From Fictibacillus enclensis (GTDB lineage: Bacteria; Bacillota; Bacilli; Bacillales; Fictibacillaceae): 64,000 nt of DNA. Below the pieces are notes generated by a model, which saw nothing but the letters and a program-made list of their open reading frames with translations, did no database searches and was not told the DNA's origin. Below are positions 63,396 through 64,000 of the stretch, piece by piece. The DNA lies in the NCBI RefSeq assembly GCF_001457035.1, contig NZ_KQ758617.1, forward strand, positions 868,001-932,000. Direction: 5' to 3'. Position numbers and translations under genes: made by a program. Numbering within the stretch: the first letter of the stretch is position 1; every line of letters starts with the position of its first letter.

Positions 63396-64000
63396 ATGCT
63401 AGTATCTGTTGTAATGCCTGTTTATAATGGTGAAGTTTATTTAAGGGAATCTGTGGATAGTGTCCTAAATCAAACCTATAAACATTTCGAATTAATCGTT
63501 GTAAACGATGGATCCACAGACCGTACGAAAGATATTTTGAATTCATTGAATGATGATCGAATAAAGATTATTCATCTTGAAAACAACGGTGGAGCCGCAA
63601 ATGCATTAAATATGGGCATTAAAGAAGCGAAAGGGGAGTGGATCGCTATTCAGGATGCTGATGACATCAGTTTACCCAACAAGTTAGAGGAACAGATACG
63701 TTATATCCGTAAACATAAGGATGTAACCGCTGTAGGTTCTCTTATAGAATGTATTTCTGGTCATGCTGAAGTTTCCAGGAGAAATCTGCAAATAGAAGCC
63801 ACTAGAAATCATCTATCTTCTAAAGAGCATATAAACGCATATCGTTTCTATTTAAACCCCTTTTGCCACGGATCCGTTTTATTTTCTAAATCAATCTTTG
63901 ATCAAATAGGCGGCTATGACCTTCAATATAAAATATGTTATGACTATGATTTATGGTTAAGGATGCTTGAGAGAACCTCTATTCATAAAATACCCATTGT
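63396..64000 (+). CDS. family 2 glycosyltransferase (partial, cut by window edge)
   Basis: The first 201 codons are in the window. GT-A fold: VSVVMPVYNGEVYLRESVDS (residues 2-21), ELIVVNDGSTDRTKDIL near 36 (UDP-sugar Asp), and the metal motif DADD in WIAIQDADDISLPNKL near 90. Inverting enzyme, polysaccharide or glycoprotein role. GAGGG lies upstream of the ATG at 63396. In B. subtilis, coat/crust genes follow fabI, so a surface polysaccharide locus may begin here (inference). Confidence 0.85.
   Translation, partial: MLVSVVMPVYNGEVYLRESVDSVLNQTYKHFELIVVNDGSTDRTKDILNSLNDDRIKIIHLENNGGAANALNMGIKEAKGEWIAIQDADDISLPNKLEEQIRYIRKHKDVTAVGSLIECISGHAEVSRRNLQIEATRNHLSSKEHINAYRFYLNPFCHGSVLFSKSIFDQIGGYDLQYKICYDYDLWLRMLERTSIHKIPI

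Overview
This window is a chromosomal segment of a Bacillaceae (Bacillus sensu lato) bacterium. The evidence is Gram-positive ribosome binding sites (AGGAGG type), U-tailed hairpin terminators, a tryptophan T-box, FapR-like and ARG-box-like operators, and gene order that follows the Bacillus subtilis yitS-yitV / argCJBD-carAB-argF / yjzC-yjaV / med-comZ / fabH-fabF / yjbA-trpS-opp / yjbC-spx-yjbE-mecA / coiA-pepF / spxH-yjbI-...-yjbQ / fabI block almost gene for gene. Species cannot be fixed from the sequence; the comparison with B. subtilis is from memory.

Layout. 1-2.9 kb, minus strand: non-homologous end joining genes (Ku, an ATP-dependent ligase and the start of a separate LigD-type polymerase) and a stress-type short-chain dehydrogenase. 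3.0-5.6 kb, plus: a soluble sensor histidine kinase, then flavohemoglobin hmp with an Fnr-type site well placed for activation. 5.6-12 kb: the yit-type set (DegV protein, YitT membrane protein, DUF3813 protein, HAD phosphatase YitU, esterase YitV) mixed with small proteins, an Nfu_N protein, a GNAT enzyme and an SGNH hydrolase. 12-14.7 kb: a tightly coupled molybdenum cofactor cluster moeA-mobB-moaE-moaD, inserted relative to the B. subtilis order as I recall it, and an antisense small zinc-ribbon gene. 15-24.5 kb: the complete arginine operon. 24.5-30.2 kb: small proteins, an M20 amidohydrolase, yjaU/yjaV and the competence regulators med and comZ.

30.3-32.6 kb: fabH-fabF behind a FapR-like box. 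32.7-41.5 kb: yjbA, T-box-controlled trpS, a DUF3899 membrane protein and the oligopeptide permease oppABCDF. 41.6-45.2 kb: an accessory set not in the syntenic core (second DegV, HD hydrolase, UbiD-type decarboxylase, small membrane protein). 45.4-54 kb: the Spx/competence proteolysis neighbourhood (yjbC, spx, terC-like yjbE, mecA, coiA, pepF, spxH, truncated hemoglobin, lytic transglycosylase). 54-62.9 kb: CYTH phosphatase, yjbL, small alarmone synthetase, NAD kinase, pseudouridine synthase, prpE, a rodA-type gene, a CPA2 antiporter with a TrkA-N domain, a zinc-ribbon peptide and fabI (second FapR-like box). The window ends inside a family 2 glycosyltransferase.

Functional links: competence and Spx control are concentrated here (med, comZ, mecA, coiA, spx, spxH). 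Fatty-acid genes at both ends of the 30-63 kb stretch share a FapR-like operator. The arg operon is bracketed by ARG-box-like sites before argC and carA. Most of the window is ordinary core genome. The best second-look items are the regulatory sites at hmp, the split LigD, pseudoenzyme-like substitutions in YjaU and YjaV, a dispersed structured intergenic repeat in three copies, a 21-nt-period repeat next to prpE, and several small proteins. I found no CRISPR array, prophage, insertion sequence, tRNA or rRNA, and no convincing wholly new multi-gene system.
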